NCBI GenBank assembly: GCA_039934475.1
Contig: JBDTMC010000079.1
Location: 1 to 21,499 of the forward strand
Length of the DNA stretch: 21,499 nt
DNA from: JBDTMC01 sp039934475
GTDB lineage: Bacteria; Acidobacteriota; Terriglobia; Bryobacterales; Bryobacteraceae
Direction: 5' to 3'
Below are positions 6,572-13,492 of this stretch, piece after piece. Positions within the stretch are counted from its first letter, which is position 1; every line of letters begins with the position of its first letter. The notes under the pieces are model-generated. The model was not told the DNA's origin. It did not search any database and saw nothing but the letters and a program-made list of their open reading frames with translations. Position numbers and translations under genes: made by a program.

Positions 6572-8434
6572 GTGACCGAACGTCTGCGTCGCCTGTCCTT
6601 CTGGCTTCTCCCTCCCGCTTTCTGTCTTTGGGTCTATTGGTTCGGCCTTCGCGCCTGGTTCCAGCAGGACGATTTCGCTTGGCTGGGCCTGCGGCTTCAA
6701 GTCCACTCCTTTGCGGATTTCCTTTCCGCCATGTTTGCTCCGATGGCCCAGGGCAGCATCCGGCCGTGGAGTGAACGCGCCTTCTTCATGGCCTGCAGCG
6801 CCGTCTTCGGCATGGAGGCCCTCCCCTTTCACATCTGTATCTTCCTCACTCAGTTCGCCAACCTGGCGCTACTGGGGGCAATCACCCGCCGCGTCACCCG
6901 GTCGTGGCTCGCTGGATTGGCCGCCCCGCTGCTGTGGCTGTCGAACCCTGGCCTCGCCGTGCCGCTCTCCTGGACCTCAAGCTATAACCAGGTCCTCTGC
7001 GCGTTCTGCCTCCTCGGTGCGTTCTACTGCTTCCTCCGCTACATCGACAGCGAGCGGCGCGCCTGGTATGTGGCGCAGTGGGTCTTCTTCGTCCTTGGGT
7101 TTGGCGCCCTCGAATTGAACGTGGTCTACCCGGCGCTGGCCCTTGCCTACGCCTTGGCCGCCGCTCCGCGCTTCGTGCGCAAGACGTTGCCTCTATTTGC
7201 CGTGTCTGCGGCGTACGCTGTACTCCACCACATCGTTGCGCCGCCCCAAGTATCCGGTGTTTACCAGATGCATTGGGATTCAGCCGTCTTCACCACCTTC
7301 TGGCAATACTGGCAATGGGCTCTGGCGGCGGCGCGATTACCCGATGTCAGACCGATGCCGGACTGGTTTGCGCCAGCCGCCACAGCCGTTCTCACTGTCG
7401 TTCTGTTGGGGTTTGCCCTCTGGCGCGCCTGGCGACGGGAATTCCTTGGATTGTTTTGCCTCGCGTGGTTCGGGATCGTTCTCGCGCCCTTGCTGCCGCT
7501 GCGCGATCACATCACGGACTACTACCTGGCGATTCCCGTTATCGGCCTCGCGATGCTGGGCGGATGGTCGATGGCGGCAGCTTGGAAGAAGTCCGTCGCG
7601 CTGGGAGCAATTTCCTTCGTAATCGCGGGATTGTACGTGGCCTCGGGGTTGCCGGTAAGCCGAGCCACGGCCCGCTGGTACTTCAACCGCGGCCGCAAAG
7701 TGCAAACTATGGTTGCCGGCGTAGCCTTTGCGCAACAACTGCACCCCGGCAAACTGATCCTCTTAAATGGCATCGACAGCGATCTCTTCTGGGCCGGTGT
7801 TTATCACAAGCCCTTCCGCATCACCGGCGGCAATGACGTTTACCTCACGCCAGGCTCGGAAACGGGCATTACGGCGCACGGTGAGGTGGGTGCCATTGGC
7901 GACTACCTGCTGGCACCCGCGGTTGCCGGGAGGGCGCTGGAGCGCGAGGAAGCCGTTGTGTACCAGGTGGGAGGGCCACGTCTCAAAAACGTCACCAGCC
8001 ACTTCCGCGATCAGGTTGCGCCCACCTGGAAGAAGGAACTGCCCCGCTTTCTGAACGTGGGCCAGAAGTTGTTCGCGGACCTTCTCGGCCCTTCCTGGTA
8101 CTCACTGGAGGGCGGCTACCGTTGGATGCCCGGTGAGGCCACGCTCCGCATGGGTGGACCCGTTGTCCCAGCCGAACGCCTCCATTTCACGGGCTATTGC
8201 GCGGAAGGCCAACTGGCCGGGGGCCCATTTTCACTCACCGTCAGCGCCGGTGGCCTGCCGGTTGGCTCCGTTGAGATCCGTAAGGCGGGCCAAGTGGATG
8301 GTGACCTTGCTTTTCCTGCAACCCTGATCGGACGCGAAGAAGTTGAGATCGCCCTTACCGTCAGCAGGACCTTTACCCCCGCCGGCGATTCCCGCAAGCT
8401 CGGAATGGCCTTCGGGACGTTCGCTATTCGCTGA
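6572..8434 (+). CDS. Polytopic GT-C-like membrane glycosyltransferase, putative
   Basis: This 620-residue protein begins at a GTG 6 bp after the lipoprotein stop. The first ~400 residues contain roughly ten hydrophobic segments. After the first of these comes an acidic pair, D33-D34, in QQDDFAWLGL. That placement, in the first external loop, is typical of GT-C glycosyltransferases of the PMT/GT39 or ArnT type, where the acidic residues are catalytic. From about 400 onward the protein is mostly soluble and probably extracytoplasmic (KLILLNGIDSDLFWAGVYHK, then beta-rich stretches to the end). The presumed role is transfer of a sugar from a polyprenyl-phosphate donor to an envelope acceptor. Donor and acceptor are unknown, and the assignment rests on topology and the DD motif only. 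Confidence 0.68.
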   Translation: MTERLRRLSFWLLPPAFCLWVYWFGLRAWFQQDDFAWLGLRLQVHSFADFLSAMFAPMAQGSIRPWSERAFFMACSAVFGMEALPFHICIFLTQFANLALLGAITRRVTRSWLAGLAAPLLWLSNPGLAVPLSWTSSYNQVLCAFCLLGAFYCFLRYIDSERRAWYVAQWVFFVLGFGALELNVVYPALALAYALAAAPRFVRKTLPLFAVSAAYAVLHHIVAPPQVSGVYQMHWDSAVFTTFWQYWQWALAAARLPDVRPMPDWFAPAATAVLTVVLLGFALWRAWRREFLGLFCLAWFGIVLAPLLPLRDHITDYYLAIPVIGLAMLGGWSMAAAWKKSVALGAISFVIAGLYVASGLPVSRATARWYFNRGRKVQTMVAGVAFAQQLHPGKLILLNGIDSDLFWAGVYHKPFRITGGNDVYLTPGSETGITAHGEVGAIGDYLLAPAVAGRALEREEAVVYQVGGPRLKNVTSHFRDQVAPTWKKELPRFLNVGQKLFADLLGPSWYSLEGGYRWMPGEATLRMGGPVVPAERLHFTGYCAEGQLAGGPFSLTVSAGGLPVGSVEIRKAGQVDGDLAFPATLIGREEVEIALTVSRTFTPAGDSRKLGMAFGTFAIR

Positions 8435-8684
8435 CTATTCTGCTGGACGTGAAGTTCTTCAGCCAAACTTGAAAATTTAAGTGGGAATTTTGCTGCGCTG
8501 AAGCAACATATTGTGACAGTGATTGTTGAAACTTGGGCGACGTTGAATCGTCCAATGCAATACGTCCTCATGATCCCGACACAGATGGCCGATATGTACG
8601 AGAGCAGAACCCAGACAGAGGCCTCTCTGCAGACTATGGCGGTCTCTGTGGAAACGGGCATTTGGACTAATTTGTTCGTGGCAC
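8435..8684. other. Non-coding stretch, lower GC than neighbours
   Basis: Between the GT-C gene and the promoter at 8685 I find no credible gene. The stretch carries the nested inverted repeat at 8454-8507. The rest is visibly more AT-rich than the flanking genes. Open frames cross it on both strands (8513-8869 plus, 8194-8766 minus), but their translations look unlike any family and lack plausible start signals. Confidence 0.55.
8454..8507. repeat. Nested inverted repeat downstream of the GT-C gene
   Basis: The outer arms GTTCTTCAGC (8454-8463) and GCTGAAGcAAC (8497-8507) pair with a single bulged C. The inner arms AAAATT (8472-8477) and AATTTT (8486-8491) also pair. Together they make a two-stage stem starting 20 bp after the stop of the upstream gene. 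It has no U-run directly after it on either strand, so it may be a processing, stabilising or weak bidirectional termination structure. Confidence 0.5.
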
Positions 8685-8712
8685 TTGAATTGCTTAGAAG
8701 TTGTGCTATGAT
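8685..8712 (+). promoter_or_regulatory. Sigma70-type promoter with extended -10
   Basis: TTGAAT (8685-8690) and TATGAT (8707-8712) are separated by 16 bp. The -10 is preceded by TGC, giving an extended -10 (TGnTATGAT). The predicted start near 8719 would give a leader of about 195 nt before the DksA-like gene. This is the best promoter match I can see in the window. Confidence 0.6.
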
Positions 8713-8781
8713 ATGCGATTGTTCCGGTAGAGGGCATTTGCAGAACGCCTCAAACGGCGCAGGCACTAGGAAGCATCAAGG

Positions 8782-8819
8782 AATTTTAGTGAACCGCACT
8801 AAAGTTTCTTTGGAACTTT
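8782..8819 (+). promoter_or_regulatory. Two mutually exclusive hairpins in the leader of the DksA-like gene
   Basis: Hairpin 1 pairs 8782-8791 with 8797-8806 (10 bp, one G-U, loop AACCG). Hairpin 2 pairs 8801-8808 with 8812-8819 (8 bp, one G-U, loop TTT) and runs into a T-run at 8817-8821. Both need bases 8801-8806, so they cannot form together. This is the arrangement of an attenuator or translational switch. No regulator or ligand is evident. Confidence 0.45.
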
Positions 8820-8869
8820 TTGGTCAATCTTGCGTCTATAGGGATGTTCACCGCTTCCGGAGGCAGTGA
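8789..8869 (+). CDS. Possible 26-codon leader peptide
   Basis: AAGGA (8778-8782) sits 6 nt before a GTG at 8789. The frame runs 26 codons to TGA at 8867-8869, 44 nt before the DksA-like start. The peptide would be VNRTKVSLELFGQSCVYRDV plus six mostly basic residues. Its start codon lies in the 5' arm of hairpin 1, and its early codons run through both alternative hairpins, as in translation-coupled attenuators. It has no run of a single amino acid codon, so no specific amino acid signal is suggested. It may be chance. Confidence 0.3.
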   Translation: MNRTKVSLELFGQSCVYRDVHRFRRQ

Positions 8870-8913
8870 GAGACAGAATAAAAACAAAAAGATAGTGACT
8901 GAGGAGAACTCCA

Positions 8914-9297
8914 ATGACGAAGACCGAACTGAACAAGTACAAAGAGATTCTGGAAAACCGACAGGCGGAACTAGCCCAAGTGCTCCGGAATCGTGAAGGC
9001 ATCGCGATCGAGAAGACCCCCGATGCACTGGATGAAGTGCAGCTGGCCGGTGAGCGCGAACTCGCTATCCGCAATCTTGACCGTGAGTCGAACCTGCTTC
9101 GCAACGTGAAAGCCGCTCTGCGCCGCGTCGACGACGGGTCCTATGGTGTGTGTTTGCACTGTGAGGAAGATATTAGCCCGAAACGGCTGAATGCCGTGCC
9201 GTGGACACCTTTCTGCATCCAGTGCCAGGAACAATACGACCGAAACCAGGAAGAAGGCACGGAAACCTTCGACGACCTCCTCGTCAACGCAGCCTAA
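8914..9297 (+). CDS. DksA/TraR-family zinc-finger transcriptional regulator
   Basis: This 127-residue protein has an N-terminal coiled coil (about 1-72) and a C-terminal four-Cys zinc finger, C80-x2-C83 and C101-x2-C104 (CLHCEEDISPKRLNAVPW ... CIQC). The family binds the secondary channel of RNA polymerase. In E. coli DksA the coiled-coil tip DxxDxA is essential; here the tip reads D37-A-L-D40-E-V42, keeping both acids but with Val in place of Ala. The gene has a strong Shine-Dalgarno sequence (GAGGAG, 8901-8906, 7 nt from ATG). It is monocistronic, with its own promoter, a long structured leader and a terminator. At 127 residues it is shorter than DksA itself (151), so I leave the symbol blank. 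Confidence 0.92.
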   Translation: MTKTELNKYKEILENRQAELAQVLRNREGIAIEKTPDALDEVQLAGERELAIRNLDRESNLLRNVKAALRRVDDGSYGVCLHCEEDISPKRLNAVPWTPFCIQCQEQYDRNQEEGTETFDDLLVNAA

Positions 9298-9330
9298 AGC
9301 GTCTCCTGTTAGTTCGGTATCGCTCCAGAT

Positions 9331-9368
9331 GGGCGCGCTGGCTTCGGCCCCGCGCCTTTTCTGTTTTT
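9331..9368 (+). terminator. Intrinsic terminator after the DksA-like gene
   Basis: GGCGCG (9332-9337) pairs with CGCGCC (9351-9356). Inside it, GGC-TTCG-GCC (9340-9349) forms a stem capped by the very stable C(UUCG)G tetraloop. The tract TTTTCTGTTTTT follows immediately (9357-9368). It is oriented to stop plus-strand transcription; there is no matching A-run on the other side, so it should not terminate the opposing pgeF transcript. Confidence 0.85.
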
Positions 9369-9414
9369 AAACACTGTTTCTTTTTGGGACTGGGGTGTCT
9401 ACTTTTGACGACGC

Positions 9415-10071
9415 CTAGCTCAATATGCCGGCAAAGGAGATCATCCGGCCCGCCGCAAGTCCATCCCGCCGCCAGGAATGGAATTCTCCAGCCAAACAGA
9501 AGGTACAAAGTCCGGCTATCGAGACTCGCGAGGCTTTCACTCCCCCGTTGACCAGATGTCGGCGGTTCGACTCCCACAGGTCAATTTTCGTCGCATTTTC
9601 CCAGTCCGCCCTCTCCGGGAAAAGTGGCTGGAATTTCTTGCCGACTTCAGGACCCACTTCGTAGCAGCATGGTCCGATAGCAGGCCCTATGGCGGCGATC
9701 ACGGCGCCAGGGTCAGTCCCATACTCCAACCCCATCTTGTCCAGTACGCGTTGGGTAATATTCCCCAAGGTGCCCCGCCACCCAGCGTGAGCTACCCCTA
9801 TTGCCCGATGTTGGGGGTCCGCCAGAATGATCGGTACGCAGTCTGCCGTCTTCACTCCGACAGGCTCGCCAGGGTTTGCCGTCACCAGCGCGTCTCCCTC
9901 GCAGTCAGCCGCAGCAGCCGCCAGGAGAACGATGTCGGAATGGATCTGTTTCACCGTAATCGGAAGGGGATGAGGGACACCGAGTCGGGTGCCAAAACCA
10001 TGGGCTAGCCACGGGAGTTCCGCCAAAGCCTCATCTTGGTAAATACCGGTGGAGTCGCGAAAGAAACTCAC
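9415..10071 (-). CDS. pgeF: Peptidoglycan editing factor / multicopper polyphenol oxidase-like protein
   Basis: This 218-residue protein is of the YfiH/PgeF (DUF152) family, somewhat short of the usual ~240. The metal-site residues are present: H44 (KQIHSDIV), C78 (KTADCVPIIL) and H95 (GVAHAGWRGT). The family block IGPCCYEVG lies at 132-140 and the C-terminal LCTFC...SWRRDG...GRM at 188-210. E. coli PgeF removes wrongly incorporated L-Ser-containing precursors from peptidoglycan; other members show polyphenol oxidase or adenosine deaminase/phosphorylase activity in vitro. It starts at a GTG that overlaps the nuoB stop (GTGA), implying coupled translation. It is the last gene of the long minus-strand block. 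Confidence 0.92.
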   Translation of the reverse strand: MSFFRDSTGIYQDEALAELPWLAHGFGTRLGVPHPLPITVKQIHSDIVLLAAAAADCEGDALVTANPGEPVGVKTADCVPIILADPQHRAIGVAHAGWRGTLGNITQRVLDKMGLEYGTDPGAVIAAIGPAIGPCCYEVGPEVGKKFQPLFPERADWENATKIDLWESNRRHLVNGGVKASRVSIAGLCTFCLAGEFHSWRRDGLAAGRMISFAGILS

Positions 10072-10637
10072 AGCGAAATCGGGTTCTGCATCTGACCGAT
10101 CATGATCTGCTTTTTGAAGCCTTCCAGGGCCGCCTCATTCAGGCGGATCTCAGTCGGCCGACGCTGCAGCGTGACGTCCCGGTCAATTTTGTCCTGCAAC
10201 TTCAGCAGCGCATAGAACAAATTCTCCGGCCGCGGCGGGCATCCTGTGACGTAGACGTCCACCGGCACGATGCGGTCAACGCCCTGCAAAACGCTGTACG
10301 TGTTAAACGGACCCCCGACGCTGGAGCAGGCGCCCATGGAAATCACCCACTTCGGGTCGGGCATTTGATCGTAGATGCGCTTTAGCACCGGCGCCATCTT
10401 CAGCGTCACCGTGCCGGCGACAATCATCAGATCCGATTGCCGGGGGCTGGGCCGGAAGACTTCCGCTCCAAACCGGGCGATGTCAAACCGGGACGCGCTG
10501 GCGGCGATCATCTCGATAGCGCAGCACGCCAAACCAAAGGTCAGCGGCCACAGCGAACCCTTGCGGGCCCAATTGAAAACGTAGTCCACCGAAGTGGTGA
10601 GGAAGTTCCGTTCGAACTGGTTTTGCAGAAAGGACAT
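10068..10637 (-). CDS. nuoB: NADH-quinone oxidoreductase subunit B
   Basis: This 189-residue subunit of respiratory complex I carries the terminal 4Fe-4S cluster N2 that passes electrons to quinone. All four ligands are visible: C38-C39 in GLACCAIEM, C104 in MGACSSVGGPFNTY and C133 in VTGCPPRPENL. The N-terminal FLTTSVDYVFNWARKGSLWP is also characteristic. The product is peripheral on the cytoplasmic side of the membrane arm. AGGA lies about 8 nt before the ATG. No other nuo gene is in the window. It sits alone between a nucleotide-sugar epimerase (51-bp gap) and pgeF (4-nt overlap), whereas nuoB usually lies between nuoA and nuoC. It could be a dispersed single copy or a second copy. Confidence 0.96.
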   Translation of the reverse strand: MSFLQNQFERNFLTTSVDYVFNWARKGSLWPLTFGLACCAIEMIAASASRFDIARFGAEVFRPSPRQSDLMIVAGTVTLKMAPVLKRIYDQMPDPKWVISMGACSSVGGPFNTYSVLQGVDRIVPVDVYVTGCPPRPENLFYALLKLQDKIDRDVTLQRRPTEIRLNEAALEGFKKQIMIGQMQNPISL

Positions 10638-10688
10638 CGTGTGGTCCTGGTTGACATTCTATCGGGTTAAGGACATGCCAGTCCAGTT

Positions 10689-11624
10689 TTACCCTGCCCG
10701 GAACCACTCCAGCGTGCGCCGCAAACCCTCTTCCAGCGTGAACTGAGGGGCGTGGCCCAGGTGCTGGATGGCTTCCCTTGTGTCGGCTTGCGAATCGCGG
10801 ACGTCGCCGGCGCGTGCCGGACCATACTCGGGAGGCAGGAAAACGCCTTCCAACTGTTGGAGGTAGCTCCAGATCTGATTGAGCGTGTAGCGGCCGCCGT
10901 TGCCGGCGTTGAAGACCCGCCCGGCCACGCCTTCCGCCCGCGCCGCTTTCAAACAGAGTCCGGCAACATCATCTACGTAAGTGAAATCCCGGGTCTGTTC
11001 GCCATCGCCGAAGATCGTCGGCGTCTGGTTTGCCGTCAAGGCCTTGAGAAACAGGGACAAGACGCCCGAATACGGGCTCGACGGATCCTGCCGCGGGCCA
11101 TACACGTTGAAGAAACGAAGGGAAACCGTCTCCAGGCCGTAACAGCGCGTGAACACCTGGCAGTAATACTCACCCATCAGCTTCTGTGCCGCATAGGGCG
11201 AAAGGGGATGGGGCGCCATCGTCTCCACTTTCGGCAGGACTTCGGTGTCGCCGTAGGCCGAGGAAGAAGCGGCATAAACCACGCGTCCCACACCGCCCTC
11301 GCGGCACGCTTGTAGAACATTGAAAGTGCCGTCGATATTCACTTCGTGGGAGGGTATGGGCTCAGTGATCGATCGTGGAACCGACGGAATTGCCGCCAGG
11401 TGGAACACCCGGTCGGCGCCGGCAATCACGGGCGCGATGGCGCCGAAGTCGCGGATATCTGCCTGGACAAATTCCACAGAATTCGACACTTCCGCCAGAT
11501 TGTTCAATTGGCCGGAGTAGAGATTGTCGATGACGGTCACTCGCTCGGCGCCGCTCGCCAGCAGCGCCCGTACCAATGCCGAGCCGATGAACCCGGCTCC
11601 GCCCGTTACAACGTACTTAGTCAT
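10689..11624 (-). CDS. NAD-dependent nucleotide-sugar epimerase/dehydratase (extended SDR)
   Basis: This 311-residue Rossmann enzyme has the dinucleotide motif TGGAGFIGS (7-15), an acidic strand-2 end for NAD (VIDNLYSG), the active-site Ser of ASSSAYG (119-125) and the catalytic Y144-x3-K148 (SPYAAQKL). The substrate-side motifs SLRFFNVYGPRQDP and FTYVDD are typical of UDP-glucose/UDP-GlcNAc 4-epimerases and relatives of the WbpP or GalE-like type. It probably interconverts nucleotide sugars for surface glycan synthesis. Its ATG overlaps the stop of the TIM-barrel isomerase gene (ATGA). The exact substrate is not decidable, so galE is not assigned. Confidence 0.9.
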   Translation of the reverse strand: MTKYVVTGGAGFIGSALVRALLASGAERVTVIDNLYSGQLNNLAEVSNSVEFVQADIRDFGAIAPVIAGADRVFHLAAIPSVPRSITEPIPSHEVNIDGTFNVLQACREGGVGRVVYAASSSAYGDTEVLPKVETMAPHPLSPYAAQKLMGEYYCQVFTRCYGLETVSLRFFNVYGPRQDPSSPYSGVLSLFLKALTANQTPTIFGDGEQTRDFTYVDDVAGLCLKAARAEGVAGRVFNAGNGGRYTLNQIWSYLQQLEGVFLPPEYGPARAGDVRDSQADTREAIQHLGHAPQFTLEEGLRRTLEWFRAG

Positions 11625-12460
11625 AGTTGTGCAATCACTTTTTCCAGGTGGCGGAGGCTCTCATTCGCGATGGCCGTCGCCCCAGCGTCAAAATTGAACG
11701 CCTCCAGCGAAATCCAGCCCTTGTAGTTGCGCCGCGCCAGAGTCTCAAACAGCGGCTTGAAATCGTAGTTGCCCGTGCCGCAGTGGCCGCCGTCCAGTTC
11801 CTGCACATGAATGTGCCGGATCTTATCGTAATAGCGATCTACCAGTACCTCATGCGGCTCTGTCTCTTCGATGGCGTTGTGGACGTCGAACATCGTCCGG
11901 ATGGCGGGGCTGTTGATCTGGTCCACCAAAGCGGCGGCCTCCGCAAGGGAACTAACCACGTCGGAATGTGCCGAAGGGAGAGCCTCAATCAGAATCGTCA
12001 CCCCGCGGGATTCCGCCTGCGGCGCGACGGAGACAATGCCATCGACGAAGTGCTTGGTCGCCTCCGGCTGTGAGAGACCGCCGGTGCTGGTGCGCTGCTG
12101 CGGGGACCCGAAAATCATCAGGCCGCCCGAACCGCCCATCAGATCCGCGCACAGGTCGATCAGTGTGCGGATATGCTGCCAACTGCGCGCCCGCACCGCG
12201 TCGTCCGGCGTGGTCACATGGAGGCCCGCCGGCGACACCATCAGCCAATGTATGCCGATGTACTCCAGGTCTTCGCTGAGAATGATGTCGCGATATTCTT
12301 TGCGCTGTGCCGCGGTGACTGTCGCCGGATCCTCGGCCAGCGTAAACGGGGCGATTTCAATACCCGTGTAGCCCGCGGCCCGAATCGTTTTGCAGGACTC
12401 TCGAAAGTCCCAACCTTTAAAGGCTTCATTGCAGATGGCTTGCCGGAATGGATAAGGCAT
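11621..12460 (-). CDS. Sugar phosphate isomerase/epimerase, xylose isomerase-like TIM barrel
   Basis: This 279-residue protein of the AP-endonuclease-2/xylose-isomerase-like family (PF01261 type) has divalent-metal ligand candidates at the expected strand ends: E159 (TILIEALPS), D192 and H194 (TMFDVHNA), H218 (RHIHVQELD) and E253 (ISLEAFNF). Such enzymes isomerise or epimerise free sugars, ketoses or inositol derivatives in the cytoplasm. It lies 15 bp after the MDR dehydrogenase and overlaps the next epimerase gene by ATGA, so it is part of a sugar-metabolism cluster. The substrate is unknown. The start ATG has only a weak ribosome binding site (AGGCG). Confidence 0.87.
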   Translation of the reverse strand: MPYPFRQAICNEAFKGWDFRESCKTIRAAGYTGIEIAPFTLAEDPATVTAAQRKEYRDIILSEDLEYIGIHWLMVSPAGLHVTTPDDAVRARSWQHIRTLIDLCADLMGGSGGLMIFGSPQQRTSTGGLSQPEATKHFVDGIVSVAPQAESRGVTILIEALPSAHSDVVSSLAEAAALVDQINSPAIRTMFDVHNAIEETEPHEVLVDRYYDKIRHIHVQELDGGHCGTGNYDFKPLFETLARRNYKGWISLEAFNFDAGATAIANESLRHLEKVIAQL

Positions 12461-12475
12461 TCGCCTATCAGTGTA

Positions 12476-13492
12476 TCAATCGGCAATCCGGTGAACGAGC
12501 TTCACGGCCTGTCCGGGTCCTTCCAGAATGCTCTGGCGGTAGTTCGCAAACGCGGCCCGTTCAATCAACCCGCGAACGACCGATGGTTCGAATCGAGCCA
12601 AATCCGTAAGCCCCGTCCGGAAGGCCTCAGGAGAAGCATTCACCGCCCCGAAGACGATCTGGTTTTTGACTATCATGTCGAGCACCGGCAAATCGCCCGT
12701 TGGCGCGGAGGAGCCGACGAGGGCGTAGACACCGAGCGGCGCCATCAGGCGGAACCCTGCCATAGCGGCCCGTCCGGAACCGCTGGCCTCCACCACAATA
12801 TCGGCCGTATCCAACCCGTCCAGCCCTTGCCGGTAAGCGATGCCCGCGCGCCGGATCAGTTTCACCCGCGGCGCCGACTCGTCTTCGAGCGACGCAATCG
12901 TCACCTCGAGGCCTCTCAATTGCAGTACCAGCGCGCTGAGGATTCCAATCGGTCCGGCGCCCAAAACCAATGCCGTCTTTAGCTCCGGTTCGTGCAGCCG
13001 GATGGCAGTGTCCACGGCCTTCTCAACAACGCTCAAAGGCTCCATCAGCACGGCGCAATCCACCAGCGACGGCGGAATTACCACCAGATCTTCCGGACTG
13101 TCCACCGCAAACTCCGTGAAGTAGCCATGCAATCCCGTAACGCCCCGGTCGTTCCACGTGTTGCTGACACAGAGGTCTCGCCGCCCTCTCAAGCACAACG
13201 CGCATGCCGGCGGACACACCCGGCGCACCATCGGAGCTACGTAGTCGCCCTTCTGAAGACCGCGCGCCGCCGGCCCTACAGCCACTACCCTCGCCAGCGC
13301 CTCATGTCCCAACGTCAGGAAATCCTCGCCGGGCGGTGGATAGCCAAAATGAAAGTGGGCGAGTTCACGATCTGTCCCGCACACACCTACTTCAATTACT
13401 TCCAGAAGCACTTCAGCGTCTGCCGGTACCGGCTCCGGCATGTCGCGAAGCGAAAGGCAACGCCCGGTAAAGTCAAGCCCTACAGCTTTCAT
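12476..13492 (-). CDS. Zinc-dependent MDR dehydrogenase, glucose 1-dehydrogenase-like
   Basis: This 338-residue medium-chain dehydrogenase has catalytic-zinc candidates C38 (GVCGTDRE), H63-E64 (LGHEAL) and E151 (MEPLSVVEKAV). A structural-zinc cysteine set lies at 93, 97, 100 and 108 (VCPPACALCLRGRRDLC). The Rossmann motif LGAGPIG is at 177-183. GVCGTDRE, GLHGYFTEFAVDSPEDLV and EPLSVVEKA strongly resemble the archaeal-type glucose dehydrogenase group. It would oxidise an aldose or similar polyol with NAD(P)+ in the cytoplasm. It overlaps the upstream GT2-methyltransferase gene by ATGA and is followed 15 bp later by the TIM-barrel isomerase. The call to the glucose dehydrogenase-like group is good; the true substrate may differ. 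Confidence 0.88.
   Translation of the reverse strand: MKAVGLDFTGRCLSLRDMPEPVPADAEVLLEVIEVGVCGTDRELAHFHFGYPPPGEDFLTLGHEALARVVAVGPAARGLQKGDYVAPMVRRVCPPACALCLRGRRDLCVSNTWNDRGVTGLHGYFTEFAVDSPEDLVVIPPSLVDCAVLMEPLSVVEKAVDTAIRLHEPELKTALVLGAGPIGILSALVLQLRGLEVTIASLEDESAPRVKLIRRAGIAYRQGLDGLDTADIVVEASGSGRAAMAGFRLMAPLGVYALVGSSAPTGDLPVLDMIVKNQIVFGAVNASPEAFRTGLTDLARFEPSVVRGLIERAAFANYRQSILEGPGQAVKLVHRIAD

Noticed and set aside
8194..8766. 190-residue open frame on the minus strand
   Set aside because: Its C-terminal third is antisense to the end of the GT-C gene and the rest reads through the inverted repeat and AT-richer DNA with no recognisable features.
8513..8869. 118-residue open frame across the intergenic stretch
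   Set aside because: No family resemblance, no ribosome binding site at its start, and the best promoter lies inside it. Only its last 26 codons have a plausible start and are listed separately as a possible leader peptide.
12173..12982. 269-residue open frame on the plus strand
   Set aside because: It is antisense to the sugar isomerase and MDR genes, both of which have clear catalytic motifs.
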